Assembly: GCF_000275845.1 (NCBI RefSeq)
Contig: NW_006766884.1
Location: 749,739 to 813,738 of the forward strand
Length of the DNA: 64,000 bases
Source of the DNA: Dichomitus squalens LYAD-421 SS1
Lineage: Eukaryota > Basidiomycota > Agaricomycetes > Polyporales > Polyporaceae
Direction of reading: 5' to 3'
Part shown: piece by piece, positions 35,752 to 46,827 of the stretch
Layout of the letters: every line of letters begins with the position of its first letter
Numbering within the stretch: the stretch's first letter is position 1
Translations under genes and position numbers: made by a program
The notes under the pieces: model-generated
What the model was told of the DNA's origin: nothing
Database searches by the model: none
Seen by the model: only the letters and a program-made list of their open reading frames with translations

Positions 35752-37181
35752 ATGCTCGGCGTTGAAGGCTACGGCAGCGACAGCGATGCCGGAAGCGACA
35801 ACGAGTCTGTCCCGCAGGTTCCATTGAACTCCAAGGGCTCGTCTCTGACCAGCCAGCCCTCTACATACGCCAAGAAGTCGACCTTCTCCCTCCCTCCACC
35901 TGTTGGTGCTGCCTCTTCGTCAAAGCCATCCTCTGGGCTCGCGCTACCTCCACCGAAAACCAAGAAGGTCAAGAAGATTGCTATTGGTCTTCCTAGCCTA
36001 CCAAAGGACGGCGACGAAGACAACTCTGATTATGACGATCGTCCCGCTGCGAAGAAGCCTCGACTAGAATTTGGGGCAGGTGCATCTGCATTGTTGTCCA
36101 TGCTTCCCTCTCCGAAGAACAAGGCTCCTGTGCTAGCTGCACCTGAGCGAGTGCTTGGAGGGGGTCGGGGCCCTGGTCTCGTGTTCAAGACAGCTCCGAG
36201 CCAATCCGCTCGTACGACCACAGTGGAGGACGCGGCCGAAGACGCGGAGGATGATGCGGAGCAAGCCGACCCTCTAGACTCTTCATATTCGGCGTTACTC
36301 GAGGAGAGAAAGGAGGAGGATAAGCCGTCACTTGCTTTCATGCCCACTTCGGTGAAACGAGGAAAGGCGAATATCTCTGTCGAGGAGAAGCATTCTGCAC
36401 CGATCTCGCGGCCAGCTGTATCATCAGCCCCTGCGGTAGACTTCTTTTCCCTCGGTATGTAACCAGCATTCGCCTCTTTGTGAGTGTATCTCATACCAAG
36501 GGAACAGGGTCCTCATCCCAAGCAAGCTCCTCCAAACCCGCCATCTCTACCGCGCCACCAGTGTCTTCCTCCGCAGCCCTACCTTCCTTCACTGCCGCAC
36601 CTGCCGTTCAAGACTTCCAACCCCCAGAGCCCACACCTGAGGACCCTTATCCCGGATACTACATGCTTCCTTCCGGCCAGTGGGCTGCCCATGACCCCGC
36701 GTACTATAAGAAGTTCTACGACAAATGGAAAAAGGAGTACGATGCACACGTCAGGGCGCTGGAGAAGGGCAAAATCAAGGGTTTCGAGGGCGCAGAGGAG
36801 CAAGCGGAGGAAGTGAATGCCCTCAAGGAGATGGAGAGGGCGAAGAAAGAGATCCAGGAAAGAGAGGAGCGGAAAGCACTCACCACTGCTGCTGCTGACG
36901 TACCTGCGGCTCCAAAGATGAACATAAAGGTGCGTTGTTATTTACGGACTTTGCGCCGTCGTACTGAATTCTATTAGGGTGCAGCATTGGGAGGGAGAGC
37001 ACGTTCGAGGCATCAGCTCTCAACCCTACTCACGGAGGCGTACCAGAACCGAGAGGACTTGGAGGAGAAAATCGCTCAGGGCAGACGAAATCGCAAGGAA
37101 GCGGGTAACAAGTATGGTGAGCTCATTGCGTCTCGTTTACATTCGACCCCCTCCTCATGGTCTTACCCGAAAGGTTTCTAG
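35752..37181 (+). CDS. PRCC-like splicing/mitotic regulator
   Basis: Four exons (35752-36454, 36508-36929, 36978-37116, 37174-37181) give 423 aa. The N-terminus (LGVEGYGSDSDAGSDNES) and the motif IAIGLPSLPKD followed by DDRPAAKKPRLEFG are typical of PRCC proteins. The C-terminal domain has YPGYYMLPSGQWAAHDPAYY, then LGGRARSRHQLSTLLTEAYQ and ends GNKYGF. PRCC associates with splicing factors and, in animals, with the MAD2B checkpoint protein. The last coding exon is only 8 nt and gives the conserved terminal GF and the stop. The middle is acidic and disordered. Confidence 0.88.
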
Positions 37182-37365
37182 ACCTCGTTTCACTAGCGTC
37201 GCTCGCATTCTCACCTGCTTGTATATATTCTCCCGTCATCATATCGATGGTACATCCCTCAATCCAAGCGATATATTCCGGACAGCATGCAACATATTAG
37301 AACAGGCCTATATAATACAAGTGTAGGAAATGTCTCAGATAACGCAAGGTCCCGTAAACCATGGC

Positions 37366-38047
37366 CTACTTCTGGCTCGATGAGTACTCTGTAAACGTAT
37401 GGCAAGTTAGTATAAAGCCCTCTTCGAACTCAGTCCATGGCACGCATACGCACTGGTTACAGACTTCGTGCCTTCAGAGATGGCATGCTTGGCCAGCTCA
37501 CCCGGAAGGATGAGACGGACAGCTGTCTGAATCTCGCGGGACGAGATTGTCGACTTCTTCGAGTATGAGGAGAGCTCTGTTGACAGTGTTGAGTCATGAA
37601 GCCTCGAGTCCAGTGACAGTAGACTTACTAGAAGCCTCCGTCGCAATACGCTCGAAGATATCGTTTACGAAGGAGTTCAGGATGGCCATCGCCTTGTTCG
37701 AAATACCCGTGTCCGGGTGGACCTGCTTGAGCACTAACAAACGCAAATGCGAGGGGTCAACCTTTGAGACCTAACCACAAGGCATGCCACGTACCCTTAT
37801 AGACGTAGGTGCTCCAGGTCTCCTTACGGGTCTTCTTGCGCTTCTTCTTCTCCCCGTCAGGGCCGGCCGACGCGGTGGACTTGGACGCGGCAGTCTTCTT
37901 GACCTTGGACTCAGCCTTGACAGGTGCCTTCTGCGCCGTGGTGGACGCGGGGGCCTTAGATGCGGAGGAAGCAGGCTGCAGAACGCGTGTCTAAGTGACA
38001 GATCCCTCGATTGTGGTTGCAGCACCGCGGCATACCTTGGGAGCCAT
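37366..38047 (-). CDS. HTB1: Histone H2B
   Basis: Five exons (38036-38047, 37795-37975, 37629-37733, 37454-37576, 37366-37388) give 147 aa. Exon 1 codes only MAPK; exon 2 continues [18 protein letters not shown] and the basic [18 protein letters not shown]; the core reads [55 protein letters not shown] and ends EGTKSVTKYSSSQK. The C-terminal Lys in the TK(Y) region is the usual ubiquitination site. No H2A gene is visible next to it, unlike the divergent H2A-H2B pairs common in fungi. It converges on the PRCC gene, 184 bp apart. Confidence 0.95.
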
Positions 38048-38797
38048 TTGGAATAGTCTACAACCTCGAATTAGTATACATCCTCCATTACCCATGCTTC
38101 ATAGCTCAGTACACACCTTGGACGAGAAGTGGGAGAGGGTGGCGAGGTGATGGAGAGAGGGAAAGAGTGCTGAGCGCACAATTGTCTCGCATCGAGGACT
38201 TTATGGAGTGTCAACAGGGTCACGTGCCAGACGCGTCTGTTGATCGCCGCACCTGCATATCGCGTTGGCGCCCGTCGCGTCGCGTCGCGCTGGTGGCTGG
38301 CGCTGATCTTGATCACGGCTCATGGGGCTCCGTTGTCCGAGTCCATGTATGTCCTTGTCTTTGTACTTACACTAGTGCCCTGCCTCGGAGATCACCTCGA
38401 CCATTGTCTCCCTTTTTTCCGCTCGGATGGGGTCATCAATAATAATCTGATGAGAGGTTGTTCCAAGGAGGAGCAAGTGATGGTACTACCGGCTCGCGGT
38501 GGTTGGGAGCTACGTCATGATCAGGACTCGGACGCTCTGGTATAGCGCGCTTCTCTCCTCCGACGTGACCACATCATATCGTTGCAGAGCCGCACGTTCG
38601 AGTCACTTGCAGTTGAGATTTTGTCCTTTGTACGGTAAGTCCCATCGAGCGGTTGAAAGAAGTGCGATTCTGACAATGGGTTGCTTGCATGTCGCGCTCG
38701 CAGAATGGCCATGTGAGCAACCCTCAACACACACTACAACCTGCAACATGGTCCAGGATGGTAGATTCCATTTGAATGTACCATAGTCATCAGCTGG
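38048..38797. other. Intergenic, H2B promoter side
   Basis: I looked for a divergent H2A gene and found none. No other coding frame is supported. Confidence 0.5.
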
Positions 38798-40116
38798 TCA
38801 TACATCAGTTAAGGTAATCTTTCCGGTCATCCCAACCACCAGGCGACCCGTCTCTAATTCCTCCGCCTCCGCCCAGACCCGTATCGTTTCTTCGCTTTCT
38901 CGTGCGCCGTGAATGCTGATTCGCCGATTCACTGGAATCGGATTCACAGCACGATACTCAAATGTCTTGAAGGCTCTGCCAGGGATTTTCAGCGCAGTCA
39001 CATCCAGCAGCATCAACGCGGTCAATGGGCCGTGAACAAGCCTCTCTGCAAGCAATGAGTCGATAGCAGACAGACAACCACCAGCTAACAGGCATACCCG
39101 GATACCCTTCGGACTTCTGCGCATACTCCCTGTCAAGGTGGATGTAGTGCCCGTTGAAGGTGAGTGCTGAGAACCGGAAGAGCGTCGTCGGCGTGGGCAA
39201 GCACTCGAACGTGAAGTCCGGCTTCGGCAGATCCTTCACTGCAAACGCACACACGGGATGTCAGCCGCGCGAACCTCTCGGGACGTTCTCGTCGTTCTGC
39301 CGTCGGGTCGCTAAATGCTCACCCTCCTTCGCGGCCCGCCCGCTGCCCGCCGTCGCCAGGTACACATGCGACCGTTCCTCTTCGACGCATACATCGCCCG
39401 TGCCCTGTTTCCGGTACTCTAGCTTCTGCTTCACGAACACCATGGGCGTCCCTGTTTCGCCAGACGCGAAACCCTTCTTCTCCACGGACGTTATCGTCGA
39501 GGCCGCCTCCACTCTGTCTCCTACGTGCAGTGGCCGTTTCCATTCCATGCGCCCTCCCGCCCACATGCGGCGCTTGAACGGCTCTGGGGGGCTGAAGTCG
39601 ACGTCCGTGCCGTCCCAGCGCAGCTGCTTCTCCGGGTTCCGGGGATGGAAGAACCCGAGGTGGTGCCCGTATCCCAACTCGTCGCCCTCTCGCGGCGGAG
39701 CGTAGCCTCGTGCGCCGCCGCCGTGCGCCCCATCTCGGGTGGGCAGGGTGATGTACAGATCGGCGAGGTGTTCAGGCCGGAGTGTGTCGACGAGCGCGTA
39801 CCGCTTCTCGGCGGCCGCCCAGCGGTCGAGCGCAGCGACATCCGTGGGCGTGAGAGTGGAGGGCGAGGGGCCCTTGGAACCCGAAGACGAGGAGGGGTGA
39901 CGTCGGGCATAGAAATAGATGCGCCGCTGCTGTGCGCCACCACGGCATATGGATGCTGTGGCGACGGTGAGAAAATGGCGGCTTGCAGCTGGCGACCGCC
40001 GATGTCAGTGCATGATTCGTAGCGAATGGGAACACGCAAGTACTGTGATTGGCACGGCGGGCGCATGCTGGACGCGTCGCAGATTGGCAGGGGCGGAAGC
40101 TCGGATGCCATATCAC
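38798..40116 (-). CDS. MaoC-like hydroxyacyl-thioester dehydratase, mitochondrial
   Basis: Four exons (40044-40116, 39323-39988, 39098-39238, 38798-39045) give 375 aa, all in phase. The first 65 residues contain many Arg/Ser/Thr and no acids, a likely mitochondrial presequence. Two hot-dog halves follow: the first with GYGHHLGFFHPRNPEKQLRW, RRMWAGGRMEW and VGDRVEAAS; the second with FRFSALTFNGHYIHLDREYA and LVHGPLTALMLLD. FNGHYIHLD holds the hydratase-2 type catalytic Asn/His pattern (cf. D-x-N-x-x-H). Family members dehydrate 3-hydroxyacyl thioesters in mitochondrial fatty-acid synthesis or act as mesaconyl-CoA-like hydratases. The 55-nt first intron has an ACTGAC branch; the start is my best choice rather than certain. 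Confidence 0.82.
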
Positions 40117-41598
40117 TACGGAGCCTGGAGGCTACTCACCCTGCACAGCCGCGAAGGAGGTGTGGCGTGGCACTGGCAGCATCCGGATACAGGTACGATA
40201 GGTCGCAGGATATACGGATGGGTGTCGCAGCTGCGCGACGGTGGAAGCTGACGTTCAGATTGCACTTCGGCAGGTATCCCGGGAAGTCAGCGCGACCAAT
40301 CACGGCCGACGTCTTGCTTGGACACCGAAGTCGCCGAAGCGCGCAGAAGCTTATGCTACGTTGCCCGAGTCGACTGCTTGGAGCAACGCCGAGTATGGTA
40401 TGTGGCTATGCTTCTCAGCGAATGAGTCGTACGGGGTTGCTGTTTGAGGAGGTGGAGGTTGGGTGTGCATAAATACGTCCCACATGTCAACGGCGATGCC
40501 GCGTGGGAGGGCAGCGCCGCGAGATGTGGGATCGCAAGGACAATGGCGTCTGCTGATGGTGGATAGAGTCCGGCAGAGGAAAATGGAGAAGGGGCTCGAG
40601 TGGGACTGGATAACAGTTCCGACCCGCAGGCACGTCCCGACTGGTCGGAGTCCGTGCCCCACAGACCGGACCCGCCGGGAAGTGCTAAGTAGTGCGTCCG
40701 GGCATTCGGATGTCGAATTCTTGGATGATGCCGCGTGCAAGTGGCGGACGCGTCTGGAGTCGATTTATTATAGTGAATCAGCGGCATCTGATCTTAATCT
40801 CGTCAGACAAGATGGGCCGCAAAGAGCTGCTAGAAGCGGCAAGGGACGCTGATGAGATTTTTTTGTCATTTATTTTCGTGCATTCATCGATGGGGATGGT
40901 ACACAATGGATGGTGGTTTGTGTCATGGGAGAGGGTCAGAAGCGTGGATGACATATGTTGTTCTGGATGAGCGCGATTGGCAAGGGTGCATGTGGAACGC
41001 GTTGCCGCCGCGCGCCGAGTTTGGCGAGGGTTACTCGAGGTGACTCGCGGCCCGCGTCGCGTTTGGTGTGACGCTGCGCGACGAGTGACAGCCAGGGTCG
41101 GGCGTGGCGCTGCACAGTTTCTCGTGCTTTCCCGCATGGAATAATTTGGGCAGCAGCGTTGGGCTTACGCACGGCAGGCCTGGAATGCCTGGAATGCATC
41201 TCATGAGGTCAGCAAGGATAGGAGTGGGGGTGTCTGGGCAGGACTCGGGCGAGAACTGGCGCGGGGAGTCGTTAGTGCGGTGTCCAGATATAGGAATCAG
41301 CGCCCTCAGAAGCGGCCGGAGCCGGATTTGGGGAAGTGAGAGGTAGATGCATGGCCTACGGCTTGCTTAATACGTCTGCTCGCGACCGCCTATCCGCTCC
41401 CTCCTCTCTCTCTCCTTCCCCATTGTTCCCCTCCGCGGTATCCACCAAACCATGAACCATTCCCTGCCTGCCCTCTCAACCATCTGACCTCTTCGGCTCT
41501 CTATCTGTATAATAATCCGAAGCCCAAACAACCACCGCCAAACCACCCCCCACAGTCCCTGTTTGCCTCCCACCGCCTCTGGCCCCCCCTTCGCCACA
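40117..41598. other. Intergenic, no gene seen
   Basis: Frames at 40463-40970 and 40778-41346 are open in several registers, without motifs. The last 200 bp (about 41393-41598) are strongly pyrimidine-rich and form the promoter or leader of the next gene, a common feature of highly expressed fungal genes. Confidence 0.5.
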
Positions 41599-42399
41599 AT
41601 GGTTGACCTCACAGCTCCTCAACCGCGCCTTGCCCCCGCACTCTTTCCTAATTCTCCCCTCTCGAGGAAGCAGTCGCGGCCAGTGGCAGTGGTAGACGAC
41701 ACTTTCTATGTGAGCTACCGTTCCTCCTCCCTATCTCTCTACGCGTCCTCATCTCCTCCACAGTCCCTCCCCCGCCCTCGAGCTCTCGGAAGCCCCCCAC
41801 CGCTTTTATCCCCGTATCGTGTGCCGGAGGACGGTGGTATTCATAACGTGAGCTCACTATATGCGCGCTCCGATCCTCCGATATTAACCCATCCGAAGTT
41901 ATCGTCTAAGCCTCCATGTAGCCCTACGAAGAGGCGCAGAGGCCTCCGTAACTTACCGCGCACCGCCCGCCATCGCCACTGCGGGCGTTCGGATTGCTGT
42001 ATCAATACCTTCCCCAGGTCCCTCACATCTCTGGACGATCTACCCTGGATTTCTTCGCTATCCATCGAACCCGATTCCGCCAACTCGTGGGACATCGCCG
42101 ATCTCTCGTTCCTTGATGTCCCCGTCGACGAAGAGTGCACTGGGCCCGGGCCCGTACGACGTCGAAAGACATCGTTGCGTCCGAATCCACTCGGACATGT
42201 TTCAAGCAGGAACGAGGAGCCATCTCAGCCCTGTCTCCCATTCATGCACCTGCATCAGTTCGCCGATCGGGAACCTCAGACTCCGCCTCCACGGACTCGA
42301 TTAGTCCCATCGGATGTCGTCTTCGGAGGCCTGTACCCCGTCTTCCCATGGGACGTCGAGGAGCCGTCCGGGCCGGATGATGTTGACGCGTCGCATTGA
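41599..42399 (+). CDS. Intronless Ser/Pro/Arg-rich protein, unrecognised
   Basis: A single open frame of 266 codons from 41599 (MVDLTAPQPRLAPALF); an in-frame ATG at 41563 would add 12 residues but has a weaker context. The product is rich in Ser and Pro, with SPLSRKQSRPVAVVDDTFY, a basic CSPTKRRRGLRNLPRTARH segment, LTSLDDLPWISSLSIEPDS and an aromatic/acidic C-terminus (VFGGLYPVFPWDVEEP). No signal peptide, membrane helix or known domain. It is probably a largely disordered regulatory protein. It is one of the few intronless genes here. Length, upstream CT-rich leader and biased composition support it as real; function unknown. Confidence 0.6.
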   Translation: MVDLTAPQPRLAPALFPNSPLSRKQSRPVAVVDDTFYVSYRSSSLSLYASSSPPQSLPRPRALGSPPPLLSPYRVPEDGGIHNVSSLYARSDPPILTHPKLSSKPPCSPTKRRRGLRNLPRTARHRHCGRSDCCINTFPRSLTSLDDLPWISSLSIEPDSANSWDIADLSFLDVPVDEECTGPGPVRRRKTSLRPNPLGHVSSRNEEPSQPCLPFMHLHQFADREPQTPPPRTRLVPSDVVFGGLYPVFPWDVEEPSGPDDVDASH

Positions 42400-43407
42400 T
42401 GTATATGCCCGGATTCCCTTGCAGCTGCTGTCATTCTTGTCATCTTCACCCACCATCTCCGCATCTTCTCAGCATCCACGCCTCCCATTGCAAACGGATC
42501 GTGCCCCACTCCATTCACTTAACGTATTATCGCAACATCGTCTCACTACCAAATGTTTATTGGCCCTAAGAGCCTCACGAACAAGCTGCATTCTCGCGTA
42601 TGGCTACGACGCCATCAGATTCTCGCTCATCTCCTCGCATAGCTCGTCCATGTTCTCATCTGTATGATTCTTCTGACACTGATGTTCTCTGCTACCATAT
42701 TGATGGACAGGCAACCTTCTAATTTCCTCTCGTCCGCCGCCATTGCGGCGGACTATCTCTCGCTGTTCTGATCTGTCGTTCAGACAACGTTCGATCTACT
42801 GCCTTATCTTTACGACAACTCACAATTGATCTGATTCTATATCTTTCTACCCCTTATTCGCTTTCCGAATGTCTGCTCTCTCGTGTAGTTCCTAGCTTTC
42901 AGAGTCGAGTTGTTTCGTAGCACTTACTCTCGTTACCCAATGTTGTTCCTATCGCTACTGCTGTTGACGAATCTTACGTGCTGTACGTACTGTAATGTGA
43001 GATACCTGACGATGTATGCATGTATTCGGAGGCTATGTCAATCCCATATATACGTTCTCCGAGGAAGATCGGTGTTTGCATGATACACGCGTGCCTCACC
43101 GTCGCCCTGTAACGCCGATGCTTGTATGGGATAGACAGAGAAGTTGATGGAGTAGCCCAGACTCCAGGAGGCGACAAACTGAGTCCAGTAGTCGGTTAGT
43201 TCAATGTCGCCATTTTTCTCCTCTCGTACAAGGAATGGTACCCGATTCGCACTGTGACTCACAGTCGCGCCGCTCGGAAGCTGAGGACGACGTCGTTCTC
43301 GCCGCTCTAACATTGGTACCGTTTCACCACTATCTACGACAATCTTCCAAGCTTTCTCCGCGCTTCTTGCTTTTCTCAAACCCCTTGCATCCTAGCCTTA
43401 GACGACG
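42400..43407. other. Intergenic, no gene seen
   Basis: AT-richer than its neighbours; probably the 3' UTR of the Ser/Pro-rich gene and the promoter of the aminotransferase gene. No frame is supported. Confidence 0.5.
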
Positions 43408-44776
43408 ATGAGCGACAACCACGGACGGGTAATCAACTTCGGCGCAGGCCCTTCAGCGCTCCCCCTCTCTGTGCTCGAAGAAGCGCAAAAGGGCCTCCTC
43501 AACTTCAGTGGCACAGGCATCGGGATCGCTGAGGTCTCCCACCGCTCGAAGGAGTTCACGGCCTTCGTCGACCAGGTCGAGAAGAACATCCGCACGCTGC
43601 TCGACGTGCCCCCCACCCACCGCATCCTCCTCACCCAAGGCGGCGGCACGGCCCAGTTCTCCGCCGTCGTCCTCAACCTCCTCGCGCGCCACCGCCTCCT
43701 GCACCCGACCGCGACGCCCGAGGAGACCACGCTCGACTACGTCGTCACCGGCTCGTGGAGCAAAAAGGCCGCCGAGGAGGCCCGCCGCCTCACCGCGGGC
43801 CACGCGACCGTGCGCACCGTCGTCGACGCGCGCGTGTACTCCAAGGACGGGCAGAGCTTCGACAACGTGCCCCCGCACGCCGAGTTCCGCTTCTCCGCGC
43901 GCCCCGCGCTCGTGCACTACTGTGAGAACGAGACCGTCGACGGCGTCGAGTTCGCGCACGACGCGCAGAGCCCCGCCGCGTTCCCGTTCGACCGCCTCCT
44001 CGAGACCGCGGGCGCCGGCGGCGGGGCGCTCGTGCCCCTCGTCGCCGACTACTCGTCCTCGTTCCTCTGCCGGCCGATCCCCCGCCTCGCGGACCACGCC
44101 GTCATCTACGCCGGGGCGCAGAAGAACCTCGGGCCGGCAGGGCTCGCGATCCTCATCGTGCGCGAGGACTGCATCGTGGACGTCGACGCGGCCGCGCGGC
44201 TCGGCGCGCCCCCCGTCCCGCTCATCCTCTCGTACAAGCAGCTCGCGGACCACGGGAGCCTGTACAACACGCCCTCGGTGTTCGCGATCTACGTCGCCGG
44301 GCTCGTGCTCGAGCGCATGAAGGCGAGCGGGGGGCTGCTCTACTACGAGGCGGTCAACAAGCGGAAGGCCCAGAAGCTGTACGCGGTCATCCACGAGGGT
44401 GAGCAGAAGGGCTTGTTCCGCCGCAAGGTGCAGCAGGGCTCGGAGAGCTGGATGAACGTCGTTTTCGAGGTCCTTGGCGAGGGTTCAGAAAAGAAATTTT
44501 TGGAGGGCGCGGAAAAGGAGGGCATGAAAGGTCTCAAGGGTCACAGGTCAGTCATATTGGTTCACATTTCAGCGTCGCGTAGTCTAACGTGCCTATCCAG
44601 ATCGGTAGGAGGTAAGTGAGACCCATCCGACCACTGTCTATATTCTCATTCTTCATCTAGGCATCCGCGTCTCGCTATATAACGCCATCACCGAGCCAGA
44701 GGTCGACAAGCTAATTGCATTCATGACACATTTCATGAAGGAATCAAGCTCGAAATCGGAAGTAAATGCAGTCTGA
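43408..44776 (+). CDS. SER1: Phosphoserine aminotransferase
   Basis: Three exons (43408-44546, 44601-44611, 44661-44776) give 421 aa. The PLP enzyme converts 3-phosphohydroxypyruvate and glutamate to phosphoserine in serine synthesis. Visible motifs: NFGAGPSALPLSVLEEAQ, GIAEVSHRSKEF, LLTQGGGTAQFSAV, VTGSWSKKAAEEA, VADYSSSFLCRPI and YAGAQKNLGPAG, whose Lys binds PLP. LADHGSLYNTPSVFAIY and GIRVSLYNAITEPEVD follow. The middle exon is only 11 nt, yet gives the conserved R-S-V-G-G before IRVSLYN. Codon use is strongly GC-biased, which opens a 313-codon antisense frame. Confidence 0.95.
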
Positions 44777-44885
44777 ATGCAGGAATGAAGGGAGAGGAAA
44801 CCACTTGTACTACTGAAGTCAGATAGCTTACCGAGTGAAAGGAGTGAATTGACATCATGGAAATTATGCACGCAGACTGGTTTAA

Positions 44886-44979
44886 GTCACTTTGCCGGAG
44901 TGGTTAACGGGATCGCCTGCTATTCGTAGCTGTCAGCGGTTGGGCTTTGCCCGCGAGTGTTCGAATCGCTCAGGTGACG
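44886..44979 (+). tRNA. tRNA-Ser (anticodon GCU) with a short intron
   Basis: The acceptor stem GTCACTT pairs with AGGTGAC (one G-T pair), followed by discriminator G as in serine tRNAs. The D arm contains CCG-AGTGGTTAA-CGG. The anticodon stem ATCGC pairs with GCGGT; between them lie 19 nt, i.e. a 7-nt loop with GCT as anticodon and a 12-nt intron just 3' of it. The long variable arm GGGC-TTT-GCCC marks a class II tRNA, and the T arm is GAGTG-TTCGAAT-CGCTC. The mature tRNA would be about 82 nt. Confidence 0.9.
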
Positions 44980-44980
44980 C

Positions 44981-44985
44981 TTTTT
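44981..44985 (+). terminator. RNA polymerase III terminator
   Basis: Five Ts directly downstream of the tRNA-Ser gene. Confidence 0.8.
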
Positions 44986-45265
44986 GGCTGCCGAATTTCA
45001 CTCGTCCTCTCTTGCATGTGGTTTTGCCCTTAGAGCCGCCGTTATGGTAGGCAACACATGCTTGACACAGTCTACATGCAAACGAAGACGAATGTCGAGG
45101 CTATGTTTCCGACTGTCAATGAGTTTAATAATTTCAAGAATGCTCGCATCCATGACAGTTCTCAAACATTCCACGGTAACTTCATAGACCGTCCCACGAC
45201 GGATCCTATACTAATAACATGCTTAAGATGCACGCAGACCAGGACTGCAGGACTGCGAGATAAAT

Positions 45266-46519
45266 CTAATCCGAGTAAACCAGTCTTCCCAGAGTCTTGC
45301 CCATATTCTTTGTTGCGTCCAAGCAATCCTCACTCCAAGGACCGAACTGCAGGAAACCATGGGTAAGGTCGGCATGATGCGTCCAGTGCACCGAGTTACC
45401 GGCCTTCTGTAGCTTGCTTGCATACTCGACCCTCACGTCACGCAAAGGATCAAAACCGGCCGTAAATACCAGAGCAGGCGGGAGCCGTTCCAGAGCAGGA
45501 ACGTCCTGCATTCCCGGTGACCTGATTAGTCCCGTTGTGCCATGTCAGTGAAGAGCCTTCTAGGGATAGTGGCTCGTTCAACACCTACACGTAAGGGGTC
45601 GCCGGGGGGACACCGCGCGGCAGGTAGTGATCCGCAAAGGAAAACACCCCGTTGGCCTCGAGATAGAGTCCCGAATTGTTCTCCTGGCAGGCCTTGGTAT
45701 TAAACGGCAAGCGGGCCTCCGGATACACAAGTAGCTGTGCACCTGGGCTAGAAGTGAAGCAAGCAGTTGTCTAGATAACACCAGACTTACACATATTCTT
45801 CAGTCCCTCGTCTCGTCGTCGCAAGGCCAACGCAGCTGTCATGTTTCCGCCAGCGCTGTCACCTCCGCCTGCAACCCTATCAGGATGAATACCACGCTTC
45901 TTCCCCTCCGGTCCTTGGAGCCAGTTAATGACTGCCGAGAACTCGTCCAGCTGCGTGGGATAACGGTATTCGGGTGCAAGATGGTACTCGACTGCATATA
46001 CCTGGCAAGCCGACGCCTCAGCGAGTGTTCTAAGTCCATGCTCGAAGTCATCGACACATCCTGTTACAGCATATATTAGTAGATCATCTCGGTGAGTTAC
46101 GCGAGGCTCGCCTACCGACAGTGTATCCACCTAAGTGAAGCGTCAAACATTCAGCGATAGCTCATGATGGCTTGCGGAACAAGGATGATAGGCAGACCTC
46201 CATGCATATAGACCAACGCCCCGGCATCTCCGCTCTTCCTATATTGTTCGCCGCTCTTGGGGTAGAAGACGCGAACAGAGATGGTTCCGTGCTCAGTCCT
46301 GAGCGCTGTGAACTCTACCTCGCTGATGGATGCCTGGGCCTTGGCCTCTTCCGGAAGGTTGTGCCATCCCAAGATTTCGGTGTGGTGTCGCCGCTCTTCG
46401 GAGTAGGCTTCCACGCCGCCGAGGTGCAGACTGGCGGTTGGACCTGACGAGAGGAGATGCTTCACCGAGTCCGCGAGGGTAGTGCGGTTGCCACTTGATG
46501 GAATCGGGTTCGCAGCCAT
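45266..46519 (-). CDS. Hormone-sensitive-lipase-type alpha/beta hydrolase (esterase)
   Basis: Five exons (46198-46519, 46116-46130, 45793-46060, 45589-45747, 45266-45521) give 339 aa. The oxyanion motif MHGGGYTVG is assembled across the 15-nt second exon; the nucleophile motif is GGGDSAGG; YHLAPEYRYPTQLDE is typical of family IV; the acid lies in FDPLRD and the catalytic His in DLTHGF. Substrates are likely short-chain esters; the physiological one is unknown. No signal peptide, so probably intracellular. It has its own TATA box. Confidence 0.9.
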
Positions 46520-46565
46520 GATTGCAAGAAAGAGCGATTGGGAATTATGATCGCCTGAGAGACCT

Positions 46566-46572
46566 CTATATA
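46566..46572 (-). promoter_or_regulatory. TATA box of the esterase gene
   Basis: TATATAG on the minus strand about 50 bp upstream of the start codon. Confidence 0.6.
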
Positions 46573-46827
46573 AAGACCTTCATTGTGAAGGGTGTCATGC
46601 TGGAGCGTCGACGTCATTTCGACCACCATTATCGGTCACTTCGCGTTCTGAGGACCGGGAGCGTCGGGCTGCGCTATCGCTAACGACACTGTTCATGGTA
46701 TAGCGTGTATGGGTTGAAAGCAAGTCCATAGCGGAGTCTACGTAGCGTGGAGAGTAGTAGTCGTATACACTATGATACACCTAATAACACAAGTCAACGT
46801 GTTCCGGGTAATACGATACAGGAGATG

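Noticed and set aside
40463..40852. 129-codon plus-strand frame between the MaoC gene and the Ser/Pro-rich gene
   Set aside because: No conserved motif, poor codon bias and a competing minus-strand frame.
43453..44394. 313-codon minus-strand frame opposite phosphoserine aminotransferase
   Set aside because: It is an antisense shadow created by strong third-position GC bias; the plus-strand frame carries all enzyme motifs.
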